Notes under the pieces: model-generated
Told to the model about the DNA's origin: nothing
Seen by the model: the letters and a program-made list of their open reading frames with translations, nothing else
The model's database searches: none
In this document: positions 10,442 to 20,653 of the stretch, piece after piece
Layout of the letters: the number at the start of each line of letters is the position of its first letter
Position numbering within the stretch: position 1 is the first letter of the stretch
Assembly (NCBI GenBank): GCA_963921195.1
Contig: OY992540.1
Coordinates: forward strand, 197,035,640 to 197,099,639
Length of the DNA: 64,000 nucleotides
Source: Pegoplata infirma
Taxonomy: Eukaryota; Arthropoda; Insecta; Diptera; Anthomyiidae
Reading direction: 5' to 3'
Translations under genes and position numbers: made by a program

Positions 10442-11376
10442 TAGGGCTTCCAATCGGGATATCCCGATCCCGGAAATCCCGGGATTTTCTGGATTAGGCA
10501 AATCCCGAATCTCGGGATATCTAATTTTCAATCCCGGGATTTTCGGGATCCCGGTTTTTTTATTTTTTTCAATATTTTTAGATTTTTTTAAATAATTTGT
10601 ATAATTTGTATAAATTTTGTGGAACAAAATAAAAAAAAATCGACAAAAGTTACGCTCACGCAAACAATAATAGAATCACTCACTTGTGACTTACGCTCAC
10701 GCGTGAGTCATGCAAACTCTACTCTCGCACTCTCGCTAACACATTTTTTACCAAAAAAAACAAAAATATTTTTTTGCAAGAAATGAAAAAAAAAATCAAA
10801 TAAATTAAAAAAAAAAATCAAATCACGCAAGCTTTAGCAAAAAATGAATCACTTATGCAAAAAATCGAAATTTTTTTTTTTTGTTTTTATTGTTTATCGA
10901 CCTTTTTCTAATTAATTATTTGAAAACAGGCTTTTAAGGTCAGTTTTTTCTCCTAAATGTAAATAAAAGACATTATTTATTAATTTTCTATCCGACGTTT
11001 CGTTGGGATTTCTCCAACATCTTCAGGGGAATTATTTTTTTTTCAACTCACACTCACTAAAAGTTGATAGCGATGAGCCACGACGAAAGATACGCAAGAT
11101 AACCGAATACGGATATTCTTCACAGGAGGAATCCCAAATTTTTTTTTGAAGTTCACAACATCAACTTTGCTAATCTTTACGAACGCGTGTATTTTTCAAA
11201 GTGACAAAAAATACTAGAAATTTTTGAAAATCCCGAAAAATCGCGAAAATTTTAAAAAAATCCCGTGAATCCCGGGATTCAAAATATCCCGAAAATCCCG
11301 AAATCGGGATCCCGAAAATATTTCTTCAATCCCGAATCCCGGGATTCAGAAAATCCAATCCCGATTGGAAGCCCTA
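10442..11376. mobile_element. hAT-like non-autonomous element, 935 bp
   Basis: An exact 8-bp TSD, GTATAAAC, lies at 10434-10441 and 11377-11384. The ends TAGGGCTTCCAATCGGGAT are inverted perfectly over 19 bp. Subterminal TCCCGGGATT palindromes crowd both ends (10455-10560, 11225-11365). The interior has no transposase frame but holds repeated CGCTCACGC/GTGAGTC motifs at 10650-10735 and a Penelope-like motif at 10991-11030. The clean TSD suggests a relatively recent insertion. Confidence 0.9.
10991..11030 (-). ncRNA. Penelope-type hammerhead-like motif
   Basis: The minus strand reads CTGAAGATG, then GTTGG..CCAAC as a 5-bp stem, then GAAACGTCGG. This is the CTGAAGATG..CGAAACGTC signature I associate with Penelope-like element termini. 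Box 1 differs from the strict CTGATGA core. It is embedded in a hAT element, so the PLE piece was captured or inserted earlier. Confidence 0.4.
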
Positions 11377-12106
11377 GTATAAACCAAAATAATAAAAAAA
11401 TAACAAGTGCTAATAATATAATTTTTAAGGGGTTCAAATACCTTTAATTTTGTCCATACATTTTCTAGAGCAAAAATTCTAAAAAAATTAATATTTTCTG
11501 AACTTTAAAGAAATATTTAAATAAAACAAAAACGATTTTTAGAATTCTACCATGACACACCGATGAGGAATTTTATTAGCTAAAATTTAAAAGAAGAAAA
11601 ACTAAAATCGGTTAAAAATTGCGACCTGAAGACAAAATCGGAAAAAAAAGTCAATTTTTACCCACTGTGGGGCGGCCTAAAAAAAATCGAATTTTCTAAC
11701 CCCCTTGGTCCAAGCGCAGGTCTATGAACATAATATGGCATACAAATGATACATTTGTTGAGCAAAAATTAAAAAAAACTCCAAAAAATATCGTATTTTT
11801 CAGGGGTCGCTTTAGTTCTTCAGAGGGAGCTTTTTTCCCCCTTGTCCGATTTTGCCCATCTTCGAACTTTGCCTTACAAGTAACATAAGAGATACTCTTG
11901 CCCAATTTCAGGGGTCCAGCTCTTTTAGTTTGGACTGCATCGTTATTTCTACAGACGGACGGACAGACGGACATCGCTATAATGTCTTAGATTCTATCAT
12001 GGATCAATATTATATATACTTTGTGGGGTCCCCGACCGATATTTCGATGTGTTACACACGGAATGACAAAGGGAGTACACCTCCATACTATAGTTGGAGG
12101 GTATAA

Positions 12107-13340
12107 AAATCCCAAAAAATTCTTAAAAGCGCTCTAGTATGCAATTTATTGTAATTTTCCAATCTTAAAATCATTTCTACTGCTCCAATGGTGCGTCATA
12201 GAGGGGTCATATATAAGACTGACCCCCATTACCTTTTATCTCTTACCATTTCTTTGGAATAAACTAATACCCTATCTCCAATTTCTAAGGGGGCTCCCAC
12301 ACAAAACGATTTTTTTTTAAATTTGCTCCAACCGCTCTAACTGCCCTAATAGTGCCCTTAGAGCATCAAAATGTATGACCGACCAACAATATTTTTTTAG
12401 TCCAAACATTTTCTCTGGACACACCTACACTCTATCTCTAATTGTTTAGGCGGTCCCCATACAATTTTTTTTATATTTTGTAAATTTGTTTTTTTAATCA
12501 GCTTCTACCGGTTTCGTCGGAGAGGGGTCATTAGTGAGACCGACCCCCATTTATTTTTTACCCTACAATTTTTTTAAAAACACATCTACGCCCTATCTCC
12601 ACTCCCTAAGTAGGCTCCCATACAAAATTACATTTTTATAAAATTTGCTCCAACTAAAATTTGTATGGGAGCCTGCTTGGGGAGTGGAAATAAGGCTTAA
12701 GTATGTTTTACAAAAATGTTGGAGGGTAAAAATAAATGGGGGTAGGTCTCACAAATGATCCCTCTCGGACGCACCATTGGATTCTATCTGATTAAATAAA
12801 ACAAATTTACAAAAAATAAAAAAAATAAATTATGGGGACGGCTTTTAAGTTAAAGATAAAGGGTAGGTGTGTTCAGAGAAAATATTTGGACTAGAACAAT
12901 ATTGTGGGTAGGTCATACATTTCATTGCTCTAAGGGCACTCGTAGGGCATGGAGCAAATTTTAAAAAATGTCATATTGTGTGGGAGCCCCCTTAGAAATT
13001 GGGGATAGGGTATTAGTTTTCTCCGAAGAAATCTTAAGACATAAAAATTAATGGGGGTCGGTCTTAGAAATTACCCCTCTATGACGCACCACTGGAGCAG
13101 TAGAAATGATTTTAATATTGTAAAAAAAAAATATAAAAATTTTTAAAAAAATTTTAAAAAATAGTAATGACTGCTATCCCACGATCCGACTGGGCAAAAA
13201 AATTGTAGAATCGATAGAAGTTTTACACAAAAAAATCTCAAAAAAAACGAAGAGTACAAACATTTTCAAAAATGAGATTTAAATTTTAAAACTTAAAAAT
13301 CTCATACTAGAGCGCTTTTAAGAATTTTTTGGGATTTTTT
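12107..13340. repeat. Large imperfect palindrome, centre near 12655
   Basis: Each left landmark has its inverse on the right: GGGGGCTCCCACACAAAA with GTGTGGGAGCCCCC, GACCGACCCCCATTTATTT with AAATGGGGGTAGGTC, and GCTCCCATACAAA with TTTGTATGGGAGC. The arms are about 550-600 bp. It forms the core of the GGGGCATTCC foldback family. Confidence 0.9.
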
Positions 13341-13489
13341 TTTTTAAAGAACGCAAAAAACAAAAATTGAAATTTGAACCATTATTGAAGAAGTTATGAG
13401 GAAAAGAAGTTTGGGTAAAGGACCAAACTACCAATTGGGTACTAAAAACTGTCAACAAATTGAAAAAATCTAAAAAAAAATTATTCAAA

Positions 13490-13745
13490 CTTAAAAAAAA
13501 AGATGAATTTTGAGTAACTATTTACTTGACGCAATTAAAAAGTTAATTAAAATAAACAAAAAATTTTACGAAAAGTTTTAATTGTGTCAATTAAAAATTT
13601 ACTCAAATTTGTTAGTAAGCATTAAATATTTTTTTATTAAAAGTTTACTCAATACTATTAAATCGTTTACTGGTGCAAAATTGAGTAATTTTTTACTCAA
13701 TAGTATTAAAAATTTACTCAAACAAATTTTTTTTTCTGTGCAAGT
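13490..13745. mobile_element. TTGAGTAA-type MITE, partial
   Basis: Repeated TTTACTCAA and TTGAGTAATTTTT units with AATTGTGTCAATTAAAA, ending TTTTTTTTTCTGTGCAAG. It is near-identical over its length to the second half of the complete copy at 38685-39282. The left tip is missing. Confidence 0.7.
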
Positions 13746-15465
13746 TGTTGGGCTCTACCGTGGCTACAATTTTGCTTAATATTGTTAGGGAAAAATCAAC
13801 AGTTTCTGTTGGTTATACTGAAATAAAGTGAAAAAACAGTATTTTTTCCTACATTTTTACAAAAAAAAAAGTTCAAGAAAAAAAAAATTTTTTTTTCTTA
13901 AACTTTTTCTTGTGAAAAAACTGATGAAACCCTATTTTGTGGGTTCCATTGCTTTTTAGAATCTTTGGAGGCTCATAAAACGGAATTGGTTACTAAACTG
14001 GACATCCAGAGTATAGGGATTTACTACGTTTTGGTGGTAGAATCAAACCTATTTAGTATAGTTATTTTTTTTTCACTGTTGCACAGTTCTATTAACCCCC
14101 ACATGTTCTGGTCAAACTTTTTTTTATTTAAAAATCATTTAAAATCAATAGAATTAATTATCTGGGTCAAACATAAAACCCTAAACAATTGCAAATGTTA
14201 AAAATAATATTTTTATTTCCTTAAAAGTTCTTTACAAAACTCATAAATCTAATGCAATAATATTCCATAATGGCATTGAACAAATAAGTGACTATTCTAT
14301 TAGCAAACCGCATAAAACAAAAACTAACCAACACAAAAAAAAGCTCTTAAAACTCAATCTATGCACAATTGTTTATATTGTCGGGATTTTATAGAAATGG
14401 ATTTGTGACAATAGCATAAATTTGTAACCAATTGAAAATACATTTGTTGATAAAATTGTAAAATAAGGTGGCCCCCCTTGCTACATTTTTGTTGTTTGTA
14501 AATTTTATAATTTATATTTTTTTTTGAGGATGTTTATTCTGGCTCGAGGTCATTATATTATTTTATAATTTAATTATAAATTTTTAATTCACTGAAAAAC
14601 ATGTAGTAAAATCAGAAGTAACTAAATAAATTGTTAACAATGAAATACTAATTCAACAACGTTTTTAATTGTACCAACAATGAAAATTGTTATTGTGACA
14701 AAAACCCATTTTTTATTACCAATCAAACGCATTAATTAAAATCATTTTAAAAAATAGCACAAAATACATATTGAAAATTTAGACACCAAGAACAGGGTAT
14801 TTTTTTTTTTTTTTTTCATTTATACTATTACAAACTTTTCAATTAATTTTATTGTTAATTTAACAATGTATTTAATTGAAAAAATTAAGTTGATTTGCCT
14901 TTTAAAATCCAATTTTATAAAAAAAGGGACAACCTAATGTAGTTGCAACCATTTATGCAATAAATATCTAAATCAAAAAAAAAAATTCAATATATTCAAT
15001 AACAATACAAGATTTAAATGGATTTGAACAAAACATTTTAAAAATGGGTAAATGATTTTGTTGTAACTATTATAGATTCATATATTTTTTGAAAAAAAAA
15101 ATTGTGTACGGAAATTAAAGAAATTTACAAAACCAGCAAAACTAATAATAGATGAGGGTATTTGGCAGAAATTTATTTATGTAAAAATAATTTATTGTTT
15201 TCTAAATATGTATTTTGATTATGGATGTAATAATATCTATGGATTTGGTATACAATGAGCAAATAATATAGTAGTAAATAGTATTAAAACAAATACATTA
15301 GTAATATCACAGCCAGAAATTGCCAGCGGTACCACAAATAATGTACTGCCAGAACATTAACATTGTAGTATAGGTTTTTTATATTTTGCTATATAGCCTT
15401 GACAAGATCTTGAAGAGATCGAAACCGTGCTTTTTTAAGAAATATATCTAATATGGACGAATTTA
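13746..15465. other. AT-rich interval, no gene seen
   Basis: A T/A hairpin lies at 13870-13910, and a fragment GTTTATTCTGGCTCGAGGTCATTA near 14530 matches the composite arm of 945-1331. CACTGAAAAACATG at 14591 and TTTTTTTCGGTG at 15832-15843 could be diverged termini of one element, but no duplication supports it. No coding sequence is recognised. Confidence 0.4.
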
Positions 15466-15469
15466 TTTT

Positions 15470-15843
15470 TGTAATTTACGAACCCTTATTTGTGTAATAT
15501 GGAAAATTGTTTCATATTTTTCGTAAAAATTATAATTTTTACGATATAATTTTCTAAGCAAAATGTACGAAACTATTCTTATAATCTACGAAACATTTCG
15601 AACATATAAGACATACATTTTTTTGTAATTTTTTATATCGAATTTGTTTTTGTGATTTACGAAATTATTTTGTATAATATGCAAAATTGTTTCGTAAAAA
15701 CAAAAAAATATTTCGTAGAATGTAGTAAAATTTTTCGTAAAATCTAAAAATTTTTACGAAATAATTTCGTAAGCAAAAACTACGAAACTTTTCGTACAAT
15801 GTACGAAACATTTCGTTCATATAAGGCATGAATTTTTTTCGGT
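15470..15843. repeat. Two-copy tandem of TACGAAA-rich unit
   Basis: The order TTTACGAA..GTAATATG.AAAATTGTTTC..TTTTTACGA.ATAATTT.TAAGCAAAA..TACGAAAC..ATATAAG.CAT occurs at 15470-15630 and again at 15650-15835. The second copy is expanded by extra TTTCGTAA units. Confidence 0.7.
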
Positions 15844-17040
15844 GTAGCAAAAAATATTTTAAACAAAAAAAATTCCAAAATCCAAAATGGTGTCCACCGA
15901 TTAATCTGATTAGACTCGAATTTTGTTTTAGACACAGGAGAATTAAAATTTTCCCAGACATTCAAAACCCTTTTGCCATACCAAAAAATTTCAGTCTAAT
16001 GTATGGGGCTCTGAACGAGTAATTTTATATTTCTGAAAATTTTATTAAGCAAATATCGTTACCGATAAAATACCGTTACCTTTATTCGGATTTTTTCCGG
16101 TATTATATCGGTTTTGTTTCGGTTGTATTAATATTACTTATTTTATTTTTTTTGTAGATTAAAAACATAGTAAAATATTTTTAATATAAATAAAAAAAAA
16201 AACACATTTTTGTTCATTGCCAATCCAACCAATGCACAGTGGTCGGAGCTGTATGGAGAAGGCGGCCAAAAATACTTCCAGTATAGGTATCATCGTAAAA
16301 CGTCGGTCACGGCTTTTTAAACATGTCAGAACTATTTAATGATAAAATGGGAGTGGTTGATTACTTATAATCACCCCCCACTACCTACCGTACCCAAGCA
16401 CCCACATTCTCCCCACGTAAGAAAAACTAAACTTTGTTTTTAATTCATAACTTTTTTACAAGATAAGTTTAAAAAATTAAAAATATTGACTTATTAAATA
16501 TGAAATAATATGTAATAAAAAATTATAAAAAGGTTAAGGGGGGTTGTTACTAAAAAATACCCTTAATATTGACAATATTTAAACAGCTATAAAAAATAAA
16601 TGCACAATAATTTTTAATTCTGTTTTTTTTTATATGAAAGACAAAAATCGTTATATTTTAAAAAGTTTTTACAACTCAAATTTTGGTCAAAAGAATGGCC
16701 AGGGTTGCCACCCAATTGTGGGATGCTTTTTTTAAAGGATAAAATTGGCTGTAATTGTTCAGCAAAAACTAATAATCCGATTTCGATGAAATTTTTTTTA
16801 TTTGTAGATTATTAAATCCCCTAGTACCTATTGTGCCCATATTTTATTATATATATTTTTTTAATTAATGAAAAAAAAGAAAAATTTTCCATTTTTTCAG
16901 TTTACATTAGCATAACTTCAACTAAAACAAATTTTTCTAAAAACTGTTACGATAAGTACTAGAAAAATTTATGTTTTGTTAAACCTGCTTCAGTTCAAAT
17001 AGATATAACTTTACTAACATTTGCTTGCATCATTGATGAA
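15844..17040. other. AT-rich interval, no supported gene
   Basis: It contains a short GC-richer patch (16215-16440) with a 32-codon open frame lacking a start, a C-tract stretch (CACCCCCCACTACC), and otherwise AT-rich sequence. None of it shows a recognisable domain. Confidence 0.4.
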
Positions 17041-17480
17041 TTTTTTTTTAATCTATCAAATCGCAAATCATCAGCAGCGGAAACATCAATTTCTGCACTC
17101 TCCGAAACTTAATCTAGGACGTCCTTGATCTTGATTCAAGTTAAGTGTGTGATTTTAATGAAAACGACTTCTTTTTGGCAAGGCAATCAGAATATGTATT
17201 TCGAACTCTTGTTTTTATACGATAGCATTTTTGCAAAATTCAAAATTTTTTTTGAAATTATATTTTAAGCGTGTTTCTAATTGACTTTCTTCAAATGTCT
17301 TGCCTTTACTTTTCGAGCTTTTTCAGCATTTGCACCAAATATCAAAAATATGTGAGCGCAAAAGTTTGCAATTATAAAATGTGCCTATTGCAAAAACTCT
17401 TTAAATGTTAAAAACTCTTTAAGAGCTGTCAAATCATTTTTTGAATAAATTCAAAAGATGAGGAGAACCATCCGTATGTC
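17041..17480 (-). other. Possible transposon protein shadow
   Basis: Read on the minus strand, about 17090-17130 gives DQGRPRLSFGECRN, resembling a GRPRxSFxEC box seen in some insect transposon proteins, before a stop. Neighbouring frames yield short lysine-rich pieces (17290-17350) but no continuous protein. The call rests on this short motif alone. Confidence 0.2.
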
Positions 17481-18229
17481 ACATTATAAAAATTTGTTTA
17501 TTTTGGCTGTGTTATAGCTGTCAAAACAAGTGTTTTGTGCAGACATTTTTGATAGGTCGTTTTACAAGTCTGCTGGTCTAAACTACCCTTAATAAGGATA
17601 AAATTAAGAAAAAAATAAAATTAAAAGTCCGTGAAAAAGAAAAAAAACAATCACATTTCTTTACATTCATAACAATACCAGAGCAACGCGAAAAGAAATT
17701 AACAAAACACAACACAAAACTTAAAAGTTTGACATCTAAAACAACGAGGCCGTTTTGATCTGTGGGAGATAACTCAGAGACATGCAAAAATATGCAGCTG
17801 ATATTACAAATTTTAGAATCTTGAAATATTAACTAATAAACCAAAAAAAATCCGATTGGAGATTTCAGGGGGGAACACAACTTAAACTCTATTTGAAATT
17901 TCAATATATTGACGAACAAACACCAACAATGACACTGGAGAGATAATAATTTTATAAAAACTCCAGAACAAGCTAAACACATTGTAGTTATTTTTAAATT
18001 TAGTTAATTACCGACAAGACACAGAAAATTGTGCACACATATATAGACAATTAATAAACAAACACAGACGATCGACAAATTAATTTAGTAACAAAAATCC
18101 AATCAGAGGGACAACAAGTGTTAAAAGAAAAATTTTGTGTTATTTATTATTTTTTAAATGTAATTATCGTCAATATATTTATGTTCGTTTTTTGTTTAAT
18201 AATAATAAAAATTGTTTTGTGTATTTATT
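17481..18229. other. AT-rich interval, no gene seen
   Basis: A-rich on the plus strand, with ACACAGA/GATCGACAAATTAA motifs near 18020-18085. No protein or repeat family is assigned. Confidence 0.4.
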
Positions 18230-18350
18230 TCAGACCCCCGAAGATGATTAGCGACGCTAATTGAAATATTGGGAATAATAAAAATATTTAAATAAAAATC
18301 AAAAGTTTTTTATTTATTCAACGACCTGCAGCCAAACTAAAACAACAAAT
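18230..18350 (+). repeat. Penelope-like terminal fragment
   Basis: CCGAAGATG is followed by a perfect ATTAGCG-A-CGCTAAT stem, then TGAAATATTGGG, and 70 bp later CGACCTGCAGCC. The layout parallels the 10991-11030 motif (box, stem, GAAA, TNGG). A polypyrimidine-AG (TTATTTCAG) sits just upstream. It is probably a PLE 3' end or derived repeat; the boxes are too altered for a ribozyme claim. Confidence 0.35.
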
Positions 18351-18711
18351 AATTTAGTTAATACCTTCTAATTCAATATTCATTTTGATTTTTTTCAACA
18401 ATTTTTTTTTTTATACCTATGGTTTTAATTAATCGAAAGTTGAACCTAATTTTCCACTTTTTCACACTGCAAAAACCAACTGTAAACTTGCCATCTCTTT
18501 TGAGGCCTTTCTTAAAGAGTACAGTTAGAATAAAACAAAAATAGCTCAAAATTTTAAAACCTTGTTTTTATTAGAAATAGAGATGACACATTTAGTGAAA
18601 AACTTTTGACTTTGATTTTTTTATTTTTGGCCAATGGGATCCACCAGTGTGCAATGATCACATTCGCAATGATCTAAATTCGAATATCAATCTTGCACCT
18701 CATCTATATAT
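18351..18711. other. AT-rich interval, no gene seen
   Basis: No frame, repeat family or structure is recognised. It ends at the TATATAT target of the next foldback. Confidence 0.4.
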
Positions 18712-20095
18712 GAGGCATTCCATGTCAAATCGGACACTTTGAAATATTTTTTTTTAGACTCTTTCGTGGTAAATTTTAAATTTTTTTTGATGACCTGTTC
18801 AATAGATATCGAATTTTCAAAAATTGGTAGTTTGTTTCTTTACTTAAATTTCTTTTACTCATAACTTCTTCAATAATGGTCCAAATTTCAAATTTTTTTT
18901 TTTCAAAAAATGTATGTACTCTTTGATTTTTTGAAATTTTTTTGTGTAAAACTTCTATCGATTCTACAAATTTTTTGCCCAGTACGATCGTGGGATAGCA
19001 ATTATTACTATTTTTTTAAATTTTTTTAAAAAATTTTATTGTAATTTTCACATCTTAAAATCATTTCTACTGCACCAATGGTGCTTTATAGAGTTGTCCT
19101 ATCTCCACTCCACAAGCAGGTTCCCATACAAATTACAGTTGGAGCAAATTTTATAAAAATGTAATTTTTAATGGAAGCCCTCTTAGGGAGGTGAGATAGG
19201 TGTTTTACAAAAATGTTCGAGGGTAAAAATAAATGGGGGTCGGTCTCACTAATTACCCCTCTCGGACGCACCATTGGACCGGTAGAAGCTGATTAAGTAA
19301 AACAAATTTACACAAACTAAAAAAATTGTATGAGGACCGGCTTAATAGTTAAAAATAAAGGGTACACTCAAAAAAATACGTTAGTAAAAAAATTTGTAAA
19401 GTGGTTTGTATCTCAAATTTACTACTTTTTTACTAAACTCTACTAAAAAATAAATTTTAAGTAATTCTTTTTAGTAAACTCACTTTACAAACTATTAATT
19501 TTATACTGATTTTTTAATATTTTTTTCAGTTGATTTTTTAAAAATTATCGTACTAACTTTTGATAATTATTTTGTAAATTTTACAATATTAGTTAGTAAA
19601 TTTTGTTTTTTTCTCTAGAAAACCTATACATTATAATTAAAAAAAAAATTATTTTATTAACATATTTGGAAATTAAAAAAAATAAATAAAAAAAATATAT
19701 TATTAGTTATTTTTTTAATGATAAAACTGCGCTTTGATGAGTATGAATATGTTTATTATTTTTAATATTCAATTACGCTTCATTAGTTTTTTTTTTTTTT
19801 TCAATTTAAAAAAAATATATATTAAAAAATAAACAAAATAGAGTAAAGAGAAGACATGTGAAATTTAAAAACAATGCCGAACTTTTCAAATGGAAAATTT
19901 CCATAATAACATCAGTTCGTTTTTTCTTTCTTCTTTACTTGCGGAATTTTTTTGTTTATGCTATCCACGAATATTTTTTTTCTCATGCACATAAAGGGTT
20001 GATTTTTGAGTAATTTACTTTATTGCCTTTCTTTGAGTATTTTAGTCACAAAATTACATTCGATCGGTGAACATCGCGCGACGGGTAAAATGCAG

Positions 20096-20363
20096 GTAAC
20101 CAAATTTTAAAGTATTTTTTGTTTAAAATTATGTAACTCGTTTTTTATTTTTAGAATAATAAAGCAAAATAGGAAATGATGACAACAGGTAACAATTGTA
20201 TATTTATGTGATCCATTTAAAACATTATCTTGATATTTTTTTTATTTTAGTTCACCGTGCACCAATTTATTCAACATCAATCTTCAAAGAATTAATTTTA
20301 TATAGTGGTATGTATATTTTGTATTAAAAAAATGTATTCAATATTTTCTCTTACATATTTTAG
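20096..20363 (+). other. Three short intron-like segments
   Basis: Three GT-AG segments of 59, 62 and 56 bp fall in a row. 20096-20154 runs from GCAG|GTAACC to TTATTTTTAG; 20189-20250 from ACAG|GTAACA to TTTATTTTAG; 20308-20363 from AGTG|GTATGT to TACATATTTTAG. They separate putative exons of 34 and 57 bp. The inverse copy at 44229-44440 keeps the last two at 56 and 59 bp, with donor and acceptor in the same places. The joined exons show no convincing long reading frame, so the transcript could be non-coding or a decayed 5' region. Confidence 0.5.
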
Positions 20364-20653
20364 ATCGAAAATTCTAACAAAAACTGACTTGCATGGAAAT
20401 AGTTACTGGCGACAACAAAATTTACATGATGTATACAAATACCAAAAATTAAAAATACACAATTTACAATTTTTTTACAAAAAAAGTTAATATTATTTAC
20501 AAACGCGTTTTAAAATCCATTTTACAAAAATTGTACAGAAAAATTTAGAAATACTAATTTTTTTAGTATTTTTAAGTTTACTAATTTTTGAAAACCAAAG
20601 TTTGTAATGGTAACTGAAAAAGTTATCGGGCACAAATTGAAAACTTTATTAGT

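Larger units (their letters stand above)
9462..11669. mobile_element. CACAGTGGGKAAAA foldback element
   Basis: The ends read CACAGTGGGGAAAA and, reverse-complemented, CACAGTGGGTAAAA. The arms stay inverted for about 300 bp (GGTCGCAATT..TTAACCGATTTT; TTAAAGGTATT.GAACCCCTT) and an inner pair continues at 9780-9920 versus 10040-10180. GGGGCG borders both ends, a probable eroded TSD. Two later inserts, 10176-10422 and 10442-11376, sit in the right arm and can be removed cleanly by comparison with the left arm. Confidence 0.7.
9231..12106 (+). repeat. Fly dispersed repeat, long copy with nested inserts
   Basis: The copy begins ACAAGTAAGAGTG, TTCGGCTGTTCCGAATC and TATACCCTCCAAC and ends TATAGTTGGAGGGTATAAAA. 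Between them are (G)12 near 9337, CCACGCCCCCAAAG, the primer-like GACGGACGGACAGACGGAC block (11955) and TTTGTGGGGTCC. It carries the foldback at 9462-11669. Confidence 0.7.
8898..13490. mobile_element. GGGGCATTCC foldback element, interrupted
   Basis: The left arm starts GGGGCATTCCATGTCAAAT after ATAT. Its inverse, running down to CAACAAATTGAAAAAATC, lies at about 13340-13490. The interval 12107-13340 is the central palindrome of the family. A 2.9-kb dispersed-repeat copy (9231-12106) splits the left arm. The same arm sequence makes up 18712-19362 and 23026-23396. No protein is encoded, and the right tip is replaced by another MITE. The superfamily is not assigned. Confidence 0.65.

Noticed and set aside
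14591..15843. TIR element with CACTGAAAAA / TTTTTTTCGGTG ends
   Set aside because: Tip similarity is short and there is no target duplication or arm pairing.
16215..16320. 32-codon frame (NPTNAQWSELYGEGG..) as an exon
   Set aside because: It has no start, no convincing acceptor, and no recognised family; it is within chance expectation for this GC-richer patch.
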